Source: CAVYXK01 sp963708245 (GTDB lineage Bacteria; Pseudomonadota; Alphaproteobacteria; Acetobacterales; Acetobacteraceae). From it: 64,000 nucleotides of DNA. The DNA lies in NCBI GenBank assembly GCA_963708245.1, contig OY970201.1, positions 4,712,001 through 4,776,000 of the forward strand, in the 5' to 3' direction. A program made the position numbers and the translations under genes. Under the pieces are notes generated by a model, which made no database searches, was not told the DNA's origin, and worked only from the letters and a program-made list of their open reading frames with translations. Positions 19,284 through 31,487 of the stretch are shown piece by piece (position 1 is the stretch's first letter; every line of letters begins with the position of its first letter).

Positions 19284-19298
19284 GAACATCCCGAGAAC
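19284..19298. promoter_or_regulatory. LexA (SOS) box, GAAC-N7-GAAC type
   Basis: GAAC ATCCCGA GAAC is an exact match to the direct-repeat operator (GTTC-N7-GTTC on the other strand) used by alphaproteobacterial LexA. It lies in the ssb-uvrA divergent region, 46 nt before the uvrA ATG and 135 nt before the ssb ATG. Both are classic SOS genes. Confidence 0.8.
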
Positions 19299-19344
19299 AA
19301 CCAGAATTCGGAAGGCACGGCCCATTCTCCGTGACAGGCGATCG

Positions 19345-22206
<2,862 letters not shown>

Positions 22207-22208
22207 CC

Positions 22209-23138
22209 ATGGTAGCTGGGGCAGCCGGAGGCACCGGACCGGTCATTCGTACCGGCGAAGGCCAGTGGCGGCCGTTGCTGGCTCTGGCGTTGCTGACGCT
22301 GATCTGGGGCTTCTCGGTGCCGGTGATGAAGCTCGGGCTGGCGGAGTTGTCGCCGCTCGCGCTGGTGTCGCTTCGCTACCTCGGAGCAGCGCCGTTCTTC
22401 GCGCTGTTCCTGATCGGGCGGCGTCTGCCCTCGCCGCGCGCATTGGGCGCGATGGCGCTGCTGGCGGCGCTCGGACTCGGCGCCGGGCAGGTGCTGCAAA
22501 TCCTCGGCGTGCAACGCACCTCTGCGGCCGTTGCGACGATCATTCTCGCGACCATTCCGATCTTCACTGTCGTGTTGGCCGTCGTGCGCCTGCGCCAGAA
22601 GGTGCGCGCGCATCATGCGGCGGGGCTCGGATTGGCGCTCCTGGGCATAGGGCTGACGACCGCCAGCACCGCGACCGGCGCTGGTGCGTTCACCACCGCC
22701 GCTCTGATCGGCGATGTCTGCCTGGTGCTCTCGTCCATCTGCATCGCCGCGTATTACGTGCTGGGTGCGGAGCTGGTGATCGGTCAGGGCGTGATGGTGG
22801 TATCCGCCTGGAGCACGATCTTCGGCGCGGTGTTTCTCTCGCCGCTCGCTCTGTGGGAGGTCGGTCGGGGTCAGGTGCACTGGTCGTTTGCCAGCGTCGG
22901 CACGCTTGCCTATCTCAGCCTGCTGGTGACGGTGCTTGGCATTTGGATCTGGCTGCATGCGCTGCACGCCTTGCCGGCGCGGATCGCTGCCTCGTCGCAA
23001 TACATGCAGCCCCTGATCGGCATCCTCGCCTCGGCTGCGATCTTCGGCACCCCATTGGGCGGAGGATTTGCCTTCGGCAGCGCATTGGTGCTGGGCGGGG
23101 TCGCGTTATGCAGCGTATCCAGCATGCATCAGGACTGA
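22209..23138 (+). CDS. DMT-superfamily transporter (two EamA domains)
   Basis: This 309-residue inner-membrane protein has ten predicted helices in two repeated five-helix EamA units (LLALALLTLIWGFSVPVMKL at ~20, and a second unit beginning AALIGDVCLVLSSICIAAYY at ~165). The family exports amino acids, metabolites or drugs; the substrate cannot be inferred. It starts 3 nt after uvrA stops. Its TGA overlaps the ATG of the next gene (TGATG), so the two are coupled. Confidence 0.88.
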   Translation: MVAGAAGGTGPVIRTGEGQWRPLLALALLTLIWGFSVPVMKLGLAELSPLALVSLRYLGAAPFFALFLIGRRLPSPRALGAMALLAALGLGAGQVLQILGVQRTSAAVATIILATIPIFTVVLAVVRLRQKVRAHHAAGLGLALLGIGLTTASTATGAGAFTTAALIGDVCLVLSSICIAAYYVLGAELVIGQGVMVVSAWSTIFGAVFLSPLALWEVGRGQVHWSFASVGTLAYLSLLVTVLGIWIWLHALHALPARIAASSQYMQPLIGILASAAIFGTPLGGGFAFGSALVLGGVALCSVSSMHQD

Positions 23139-23839
23139 TGGTGCAGCATGTCAGCCTCGCGCTGCTGGCTGCCGCCGCCGGCACGCTGGACGTTCTCGGC
23201 TACCTTCGGCTTGGCCCGGTACTGATGTCGGCCATGACCGGCAACGGCGCTCTGCTCGGTCTGGCAATTGGCCAGCACCAATTTGCGGCGGCGCTGCATT
23301 CCCTCGCAGCGTTCGGTGGGTTCATAGTTGGTGTCGCGTGCGGTACCCTGCTGCTTAACGGCGCAGATGAAGGCTGGTCGCCACGTGTGACCGTGGTGGT
23401 GGCCATCGAGGCCGTATTGCTCGGCGCCTTCGCGCTGCTGTGGCTCACAAGCGGCGATCCACGCCCCGAGGTCATCATTTATGCGCTTGTTCTGCTGGCG
23501 TCCGGCGGCATGGGCCTGCAAAGCGCGGCGGTGCGCCAGCTCAGGATTCCTGGTGTCACAACCACATTCTTCACCGGCACGCTGACCAGCGTCGTCACGT
23601 CGGTAGTTCGGGCGGCGGAATCGCCGCTGGTCAGACGGAAGCTCCCCGCCAGCACGATCCCGCAGCTCGTGGCGCTGGTCGCGTATGTGGGGGCCGCCGC
23701 TATCGCCGGCCTGGCGGCGTCACACGGGGCCGAAGCGGTCGCGCTGCTGCCCGTCACCGCGCTCCTCGTTGTGCTGACGGCTCGGGCAATTGCGGATCGC
23801 CACCGAAACCCGGGCATCGGCAAGCGCGGATCGTGCTAG
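23138..23839 (+). CDS. DUF1275 (YoaK-type) membrane protein
   Basis: This ~233-residue integral membrane protein of about six helices has the DUF1275 pattern: AAAAGTLDVLGYLRLGPVLM, then MTGNGALLGLAIG, GGMGLQSAAVRQL, and TTTFFTGTLTSVVTSVVRA. The function of the family is not established. ATG 23138 overlaps the stop of the DMT transporter and has AGGA upstream. ATG 23108, further up in the same frame, would add ten residues overlapping the previous gene. Confidence 0.82.
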   Translation: MVQHVSLALLAAAAGTLDVLGYLRLGPVLMSAMTGNGALLGLAIGQHQFAAALHSLAAFGGFIVGVACGTLLLNGADEGWSPRVTVVVAIEAVLLGAFALLWLTSGDPRPEVIIYALVLLASGGMGLQSAAVRQLRIPGVTTTFFTGTLTSVVTSVVRAAESPLVRRKLPASTIPQLVALVAYVGAAAIAGLAASHGAEAVALLPVTALLVVLTARAIADRHRNPGIGKRGSC

Positions 23840-23867
23840 ATTGAGTGCTCGGCAAGAGAGAATCCCG

Positions 23868-24461
23868 ATGTCCGAAGCAGTCCAGGCCGATCCAGCAGTA
23901 ACAATCGCCGAGTTCGACGCGTTCCTGGACGCACAGAAGGACGACGCTCTGTGGGAGCTGGTCGCCGGCCGGATCGTGGCCATGACCAATCCAACGGAGG
24001 CGCACGAGCAGATCGCGGCGAATATCGGCGCACCGCTCAAGCTGGCGATGGACGCAAAGGGTTGCCGGGCATTCCAGGGCGGGATTCGCGTGCAACGCGC
24101 CGACCGGTCGGATGCCCTGGATAAGCCCCGTCCCGATGTCGTGGTCCGCTGCGGCCCGTTCCAAGGCCGAACCTACATCACCGACCCACTCGTGGTCGTC
24201 GAGGTACTCTCCCCCTCGACGATCGACGTCGATCGCGGAGACAAGCTCCGCTTCTACAAGCGGCTGCCGACGCTACGACACATCGCACTTGTCTATCAGG
24301 ATCAGATGCGCGTCGAGCATTACCGAAAGACCGATGCCGGCTGGACGATGGAAGTGCTGACGCGACCCGACCACAGTCTTCGCTTCGAGGCCGTGGGGTT
24401 CGAGCTGCGGCTTGAGCGGGTCTATTTCGGCGTGCCGGCCGGCGAAGCGGGCACCTCCTGA
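23868..24461 (+). CDS. Uma2-family (PD-(D/E)XK fold) endonuclease-like protein
   Basis: This 197-residue protein of the Uma2/DUF820 family, very abundant in cyanobacteria and several high-GC groups, has a restriction-endonuclease-like core. KPRPDVVVRC carries the first acidic residue (~90), DPLVVVEVLSPSTIDVDRGD the E-x-x motif (~108-127), and DKLRFYKRLPTLRHIALV the conserved helix. WELVAGRIVAMTNPTEAHEQ is the usual N-terminal segment. DNA cleavage by the family is inferred from fold only. AGAGAG precedes ATG 23868. A truncated cousin lies at 30360-30642. Confidence 0.85.
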   Translation: MSEAVQADPAVTIAEFDAFLDAQKDDALWELVAGRIVAMTNPTEAHEQIAANIGAPLKLAMDAKGCRAFQGGIRVQRADRSDALDKPRPDVVVRCGPFQGRTYITDPLVVVEVLSPSTIDVDRGDKLRFYKRLPTLRHIALVYQDQMRVEHYRKTDAGWTMEVLTRPDHSLRFEAVGFELRLERVYFGVPAGEAGTS

Positions 24462-24474
24462 CCCACCCCCCGGC

Positions 24475-24749
24475 TCAAACGAGCTGCTTGTAGAAAACCG
24501 TCATGTCGCACGGTCGCTCATCGGGCAGCAATGCGTAACCCGGCACCCTCCGACGTGCCTCAAGCCCGAGACGCGCTGCCAGAAGGCTTCGGCCTTGTCG
24601 CGAGTGAGTGGCGCCATGAAACCGATGGACGCACCGCCCGACACGCAGTCCATCAACACGTCGGCCAAAGCGGAGCTTCGTTCGACCACCTTCTTGGCGG
24701 ACAGCCGGGCTGATGCGGGTCGTTTGTTATGACACGACCAGCTCCCCAC
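24475..24749 (-). pseudogene. GNAT-family N-acetyltransferase with large internal deletion
   Basis: The minus strand reads the start of a GNAT protein (SSALADVLMDCVSGGASIGF, then MAPLTRDKAEAFWQRV). It continues, in a shifted frame, with the very end of the same family (VPGYALLPDERPCDMTVFYK, then QLV and a stop at 24475). About 100 residues holding the acetyl-CoA-binding core are missing between the two, so the gene is dead. The breakpoint lies near 24560. Confidence 0.6.
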
Positions 24750-24890
24750 GCGGAAAGTAGATAATCGTCAACCCACACGGCGAGGTCGCCCGCAGCTAAA
24801 TCGCAGCGAAGACTGCGGTGTGGGAACCCCGCCGGAGACCGGTCCTCCTGAGCGACCCCGCCCCTGTCCGGCCACACCAGCCTCGTGCAT

Positions 24891-24925
24891 AAAAAAAGCG
24901 GGCGGTGCGGATAACCGCACCGCCC
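24891..24925 (-). terminator. Intrinsic terminator on the minus strand
   Basis: An 11-bp perfect stem GGGCGGTGCGG/CCGCACCGCCC with a 4-nt loop is followed, on the minus strand, by GC and seven T. A second hairpin (GTCGCGG/CCGCGAC) lies just upstream in that orientation. No intact minus-strand gene ends here; the GNAT remnant lies 140 nt downstream. It is either left over from a lost gene or a leader attenuator for the dead gene. Confidence 0.7.
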
Positions 24926-25044
24926 GGAGTTGTCGCGGTTGCCGCGACATCGGGGAGGAAACAGGCGCCGGCAAGGGCACCGGGGCCATAGCACTGTATT
25001 CTTCACCGAAATGGTTAAGAAGAGGTTAGCGAAAGGACGACGAA

Positions 25045-26253
25045 ATGCAGCGCCCACCAGAAAGAAACGGACCGCTGGCCCAACTCAAGGTGCTCGAGAT
25101 CGGCCATTACATAGCCGCTCCGTTCTGCACCCGCATCCTCGGCGACCTCGGCGCCGAAGTCATCAAGATCGAGCCCCCCGGAGGCGATCCGGTCCGTGGC
25201 TGGGGCGCCCAGGCGAACGGCCACCCGGTGTGGTTCAGCGTACACGGCCGCAACAAGCTCTCCGTTGTGCTGGACCTCAAACGCGACCACGACGTGGTGC
25301 TGAAACTCGCCGCCCGGGCCGACGTGTTGGTCGAGAATCTGCGGGCCGGCCAGTTGGAGCGGCTGGGTCTGGGCCCCGAGGTGCTGCACGCGGTCAACCC
25401 AGCGTTGGTGATCGCCCGCATCTCAGGCTATGGCCAGGACGGCCCCTATCGCGACAAGCCCGCCTTCGGCGCGATCGGCGAGGCTATGGGCGGGCTGCGC
25501 CACCTCACGGCGCACCCGCCTGGCGCCAGCACGCTGCCCCCGCCACGTTGCGGCCTCTCTATCAGCGACGACTTGGCCGGCCTCTATGCAGCGATTGGCT
25601 TGCTGGCGGCCGTTTGGCAGCGGGACGCCGGGCGGGAAGCGGCCGGCGCTGGGCGCGGCCGCGTGGTCGATGTGAATCTGGTCGATAGCGTATTCAGCCT
25701 GATGGAGGGCATGCTGCCGGAATACGCTCTGGACGGGCGCATCCGCCAACCCGCCGGGGCGGCGATCGCCACCGCAGCGCCGACCAACACCTACCCCTGT
25801 GCCGACGGGAAATGGCTGTGCATCGCCGGCAATTCCGACCCGATTTTCCGCCGGCTGATGGACGCAATCGGCCGGCCCGAGATGGCCCGTGACCCGGCCT
25901 ATGCTACCAATGCCGACCGCTGTGCCCGGCGCGATGCTTTGGATGAGGTAATCGCCGCCTGGACCCGAACCCTTCCGGCAAGAGAGGCGCAGGATCGACT
26001 GGACGCTGCCGACGTGCCGTGCTCGCGCCTTTACGACATCGCCGACTGTGCCACGGACCCGCACTTCCTGGCACGCAAATCAGTACAGCCGGTCGATGAC
26101 GAGCTGATCGGCCGCACCTTGCACCCGGGCCCGGCGATCAGGCTGGACGGCGACCCGCCGGAGGCCGCCATCGGCTGGCCCGGTCCGGCGGCCGGTGCGC
26201 ACCAGGACTACGTCCTGCACACGCTGCTTGGGCTGCCACGACCCGGCTCTTAG
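25045..26253 (+). CDS. CaiB/BaiF class III CoA-transferase
   Basis: This 402-residue single-domain class III CoA-transferase moves CoA between carboxylic acids through a covalent Asp-thioester. The N-terminal signature is LKVLEIGHYIAAPFCTRILG and LGAEVIKIEPPGGDPVRGWG. The catalytic Asp is D175 or D176 in SISDDLAGLYAAIG. LRAGQLERLGLG and YPCADGKWLCIAGNSD are further family landmarks. The length is normal. It stands alone between the GNAT remnant and the convergent glmS. The physiological substrate pair is unknown. Confidence 0.9.
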   Translation: MQRPPERNGPLAQLKVLEIGHYIAAPFCTRILGDLGAEVIKIEPPGGDPVRGWGAQANGHPVWFSVHGRNKLSVVLDLKRDHDVVLKLAARADVLVENLRAGQLERLGLGPEVLHAVNPALVIARISGYGQDGPYRDKPAFGAIGEAMGGLRHLTAHPPGASTLPPPRCGLSISDDLAGLYAAIGLLAAVWQRDAGREAAGAGRGRVVDVNLVDSVFSLMEGMLPEYALDGRIRQPAGAAIATAAPTNTYPCADGKWLCIAGNSDPIFRRLMDAIGRPEMARDPAYATNADRCARRDALDEVIAAWTRTLPAREAQDRLDAADVPCSRLYDIADCATDPHFLARKSVQPVDDELIGRTLHPGPAIRLDGDPPEAAIGWPGPAAGAHQDYVLHTLLGLPRPGS

Positions 26254-26306
26254 TTAGGCCGGCCGCTCGCAATTGCATCGCCAACTCCTTTTGCCGCGTG
26301 CTCGTA

Positions 26307-28130
<1,824 letters not shown>

Positions 28131-28150
28131 GGTTCAGTTTCCTTTATCGC

Positions 28151-28229
28151 GTCATTGCGAGGAGCGAAGCGACGAAGCAATCTTCCGCCAGCGGGAGATT
28201 GCTTCGTCGCTTCGTCCCTCGAAATGACA
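28151..28229. repeat. Imperfect 33-bp inverted repeat of the GTCATTGCGAG type
   Basis: Arms 28151-28183 and 28197-28229 pair at 30 of 33 positions around a 13-nt loop. Repeats beginning GTCATTGCGAGG with a GAAGCAATC end are a well-known dispersed palindromic kind in proteobacteria. It lies between glmU and glmS and may stabilise or stop the glmU transcript. Confidence 0.7.
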
Positions 28230-28244
28230 TGGGGAATGGGCGCA

Positions 28245-29564
28245 CTACCGTCGCCGCGCTCGCTGTTGCTCGCGCAACATCGCGGCGCGGCCGGGCTTCT
28301 CGACCTGCCGCCCGCGCGCAATGGCGAGCGAATCCGCGGCCACATCCTCAGTGATGACGCTGCCAGCCGCGGTGATCGCGCCATCTCCCACGTGCACCGG
28401 CGCAACCAGGGCAGTGTTGGAGCCGATGAAAACACCGGCACCGATCGTCGTGCGATGTTTTGCGTGGCCGTCGTAATTGCAGGTGATCGTGCCCGCGCCG
28501 ATATTCGCTCCGTCGCCCACCTCGGCGTCGCCAAGATAGCTCAGATGGTTGGCCTTGACGCCAGCCCCGAGAGTGACCGCCTTCAACTCAACGAAATTGC
28601 CGATATGCACTCCCCTACCCACCGCCGTGCCGGGACGGATGCGGGCGAACGGGCCGATCACGCAGTCCTCGCCGATTGTGCAGCCTTCCAGACGGCTGAA
28701 GGCACGGATTTCGGTCCCCCGCCCGACGCTCACACCAGGGCCGAACACGACGTTGGGTTCCACTGTAACGTCAGGCGCCAAGGCGGTATCGGTGCACAGG
28801 AACACCGAGCCGGGGTCGGTCATCGTGACGCCGGCCTCCATCGCGGCGGCGCGCAACCACCCCTGCATCACCGCCTCCGCCGCGGCGAGCTCGGCCCGCG
28901 AATTGATCCCCGCCAGTTCCTCCGCCGGAGCTTCCACGGCGGCGACGCGTCGCCCCTCCTTGCGTGCGAGTGCCACCGCGTCGGTCAGATAGTGTTCGTG
29001 TTTGGCGTTATCGGCCCGGATCGAGCGCAGCCACCGCAGCATGTCGGCAGCCGAGGCGCACAACGCACCGGCGTTGCACAATCCGCCGGCGCGTTCCTCG
29101 GGCGAGGCATCCGCCCATTCGACGATCCGTTCCACATGGTCGGGGCGGCCCACCACACGGCCGTACTGGGCGGGATCGGCCGGGCGCATCGCCAGCAGCA
29201 CCAGCCCAACATCCCCGGCCGCGCGGCGGGCGACCAGCCGCCGCAGCGTTGCCGGCCGGATAAGTGCATTGTCAGCATAGAGCACCGCAACGTCGCCCTC
29301 TCCGAACAACTCTGCCGCCTGCAACGCCGCATGCGCCGTGCCCAGCCGCTCGGCCTGGATCACGCAGGGATGCGGCGTTGCTGCCGCCTGCACCGAAGCC
29401 ATATCGGGGCCGACCACCACAACCACCCGCTCGAACACCGCATCGCAGCTCGCCAGCAAGTGCTGCAGCATCGGCTGGCCGCCGATCCGGTGGAGCACCT
29501 TCGGCACCGCCGAGCGCATACGCGTCCCAAGGCCGGCGGCGAGGATCACGGCGGTTGCCTGCAT
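28245..29564 (-). CDS. glmU: Bifunctional UDP-N-acetylglucosamine pyrophosphorylase / glucosamine-1-phosphate N-acetyltransferase
   Basis: This ~439-residue enzyme catalyses the last two steps to UDP-GlcNAc. The N-terminal uridylyltransferase has AVILAAGLGTRMRSAVPKVL (nucleotide loop) and NAGALCASAADMLRWL. The C-terminal left-handed beta-helix holds hexapeptide repeats and the acetyltransferase site (VGRGVHIGNFVELKAVTLGA, then HLSYLGDAEVGDGANIGAGT). ATG 29564 is used; a GTG directly before it would add one residue. The gene is divergent from gph and precedes glmS. Confidence 0.96.
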   Translation of the reverse strand: MQATAVILAAGLGTRMRSAVPKVLHRIGGQPMLQHLLASCDAVFERVVVVVGPDMASVQAAATPHPCVIQAERLGTAHAALQAAELFGEGDVAVLYADNALIRPATLRRLVARRAAGDVGLVLLAMRPADPAQYGRVVGRPDHVERIVEWADASPEERAGGLCNAGALCASAADMLRWLRSIRADNAKHEHYLTDAVALARKEGRRVAAVEAPAEELAGINSRAELAAAEAVMQGWLRAAAMEAGVTMTDPGSVFLCTDTALAPDVTVEPNVVFGPGVSVGRGTEIRAFSRLEGCTIGEDCVIGPFARIRPGTAVGRGVHIGNFVELKAVTLGAGVKANHLSYLGDAEVGDGANIGAGTITCNYDGHAKHRTTIGAGVFIGSNTALVAPVHVGDGAITAAGSVITEDVAADSLAIARGRQVEKPGRAAMLREQQRARRR

Positions 29565-29669
29565 CACGGTTCCCTGTTCCAGTGCTCGCTTCGCCTAATC
29601 GCGCAACATAGCCGGTGTCAAAGCTCGTCAATATGACACTCTTCACATTGCGTATCGGAGGTTAACAAC

Positions 29670-30362
29670 GTGCCCGGGACGCTGGTGCTAGACCTGGACG
29701 GCACGATCGTCGACTCGGTCCCGGACCTGGCGGCGGCCCTGAACCGGTTGATGGCGCTCCGCGGACTCGCCCCATTCTCCCTCCCGGAGACGGCGCGCCT
29801 ACTAGGCGACGGCGTGCAGCGCTTGGTTGATCGCGCCTTCGCTGCCCGGGGGCAGACCGCCGATGCGGCGGCCATCGACCACTACGTGGCCGACTATGGC
29901 CGGAACTACGCAGTCGCCAGCCGCCTTTACCCGGGCGCCGCTGTGACCCTGCATGCGCTGCGCGCCGATGGCTGGCGGCTCGCGGTCTGCACCAACAAGC
30001 TGGAGCAGCCCGCGCGCGACCTGCTGGATGCGCTCGGCCTTGCCGGTGTCTTTGCCGCGATCGGTGGCGGCGACAGCTTTCCAGTCCGCAAGCCCGATCC
30101 GGCGCATCTGCTGGCGACGTTGCGGGCGGCTGGGGGGGTGCCGGACCGGGCGGTGATGGCCGGTGATCACGCCAATGACGTGGCGGCAGCTCGGGGGGCG
30201 AGGGTGCCCGTCATCTTCGCGGCCTGGGGGTATGGCAGGCCCGAGATGGCGGCCGGTGCCGAGGCCATTGCGCGGGACTTCAGCGAATTGCCTCGCCTCG
30301 CGGCCGCCTTGCTCGCCGCAGCATCTGGTCTCGCGCGCTCTGACGAAGAAAGCCCCCCATGA
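29670..30362 (+). CDS. gph: Phosphoglycolate phosphatase (HAD superfamily)
   Basis: This 230-residue HAD hydrolase should dephosphorylate 2-phosphoglycolate. Motif I is LVLDLDGTIVDS (nucleophile Asp, acid Asp), motif II VCTNK, motif III KPDP (Lys), and motif IV AGDHANDVAAARGA. The helical cap (SLPETARLLGDGVQRLVDRA) fits the Gph/CbbZ class. The start is GTG 29670 with GGAGG eight bases upstream. Specificity for phosphoglycolate is by family resemblance. Its stop overlaps the beginning of a broken Uma2 gene. Confidence 0.85.
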   Translation: MPGTLVLDLDGTIVDSVPDLAAALNRLMALRGLAPFSLPETARLLGDGVQRLVDRAFAARGQTADAAAIDHYVADYGRNYAVASRLYPGAAVTLHALRADGWRLAVCTNKLEQPARDLLDALGLAGVFAAIGGGDSFPVRKPDPAHLLATLRAAGGVPDRAVMAGDHANDVAAARGARVPVIFAAWGYGRPEMAAGAEAIARDFSELPRLAAALLAAASGLARSDEESPP

Positions 30363-30642
30363 TCAGCTTGCCCTGAAGGACATCCCGCTCCGCAGTTCCT
30401 GGACCCAGGAGGAGTTCTTCGCCTGGGCTACCTCTCAGGAAGGCCGCTACGAGTTCGACGGCTTCCAGCCGATCGCCATGACCGGCGGTACGGCCGGCCA
30501 TTCGGTGATCATACAGAACGTCCATGCCGCGCTCCGCGGCAGCAGATGCCGCCCGCTCGGTCCAGATGCGGGTGTCGGGACCATCGGCGCCGCCATCCGC
30601 TATCCCGACGGTTGCCGGGGCCCCGTTCAGTCCCATCGGTAG
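30360..30642 (+). pseudogene. Uma2-family endonuclease, N-terminal fragment
   Basis: Right after gph a second frame reads the first third of a Uma2 protein: LPLRSSWTQEEFFAW-like text, then GRYEFDGFQPIAMTGGTAGH and SVIIQNVHAAL. The catalytic PD...ExK half is missing, because the frame runs into the 3' end of gspK at 30627. It has no proper start codon in frame. It is a truncated, inactive relative of the intact gene at 23868. Confidence 0.55.
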
Positions 30643-31487
30643 ATCCAAAGCGGCGAGCCGGGATGACCTGTCAATCGTACCACAGCGCTGCGTTTCAGGC
30701 GTAGCCGGCCGACCCCAGAAACCTCAGCAGTGAGTGTGAAGGCATGCCCCAGCCTCACGATCGGCTTAAGCGGCACTATCGGCTTCGATTCCTGATCCAT
30801 GCGCGCCGTCAGCATGCTGGCGACAAACCCGCTGTCGCCGATACCCCGCAGCACCTGCAAAACGCCCACCGACGCAAGAGTGGGATCGACCCCGGCCGTC
30901 TGCGAATAGATGGTAAGCGCCGGAGCAACGGCGTCGAACAGTTGCGGCGTCATCCCCATGACCAATTTGAGTTCTTCCAGCGACTCGAAAGGACCGTTGC
31001 GTGGTCCGTAAGCAAATCCTGCGGCACGATAGTCGTCAGCTTTCGCCCCATTGAGCCGCTTGCCCAGGCCGGGTTCGCGCCAGTCCAGGATCCTGTCGGT
31101 GAGGGTCTGCGCGGTTTCGAGATTTGAACCGACTGACAGAAAAAGCAAGCGCAACAGCTCTTCCCCCGCCATGTTCAGGTCAATCTTTCCGCTTTCGTCC
31201 TGCACGGTCACCCGCACGTCGTACCCGGCGAAAGGCACGGTGAAAGGCGTTGCATCGGCCGGCGGCTGCAGGGCAGCCGAGGTATTAAGCATTCGAAGAA
31301 TTGTAATGTTCAAAGCACCGTCAGCGATCGCCTGCAATGCAGCGATATCGCGACGACTGTGCGCCAAGCGAACCTCGGTACGCCCCGTCGCGATCACGCT
31401 GCCGACGACAAGCGCCAGGATTGCCATCACGCAGAGCACGACCACCAGGGCGAAACCCTGCTCGCGCCTTGTCCCGCGTCCTGTCAC
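30627..31487 (-). CDS. gspK: Type II secretion minor pseudopilin GspK
   Basis: This 286-residue protein begins with a short basic leader, then GFALVVVLCVMAILALVVGS. The prepilin helix lacks Glu at position 5, the mark of GspK, which caps the pseudopilus tip. The periplasmic part contains LNMAGEELLRLLFLS and DRILDWREPGLG typical of the family's helical domain. The start is GTG 31487, whose GTGA overlaps the stop of gspD. It is the last gene of the secretion operon and its 3' end meets the Uma2 remnant. Confidence 0.88.
   Translation of the reverse strand: MTGRGTRREQGFALVVVLCVMAILALVVGSVIATGRTEVRLAHSRRDIAALQAIADGALNITILRMLNTSAALQPPADATPFTVPFAGYDVRVTVQDESGKIDLNMAGEELLRLLFLSVGSNLETAQTLTDRILDWREPGLGKRLNGAKADDYRAAGFAYGPRNGPFESLEELKLVMGMTPQLFDAVAPALTIYSQTAGVDPTLASVGVLQVLRGIGDSGFVASMLTARMDQESKPIVPLKPIVRLGHAFTLTAEVSGVGRLRLKRSAVVRLTGHPGSPLWIYRWD

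Noticed and set aside
25015..25029. Possible CtrA box TTAA-N7-TTAG before the CoA-transferase at 25045
   Set aside because: One mismatch to TTAA-N7-TTAA, no cell-cycle gene nearby, and likely by chance.
28155..29636. 493-codon plus-strand ORF opposite glmU
   Set aside because: Antisense shadow of glmU. His/Arg/Gln-rich with no family pattern, as expected from high-GC codon bias.
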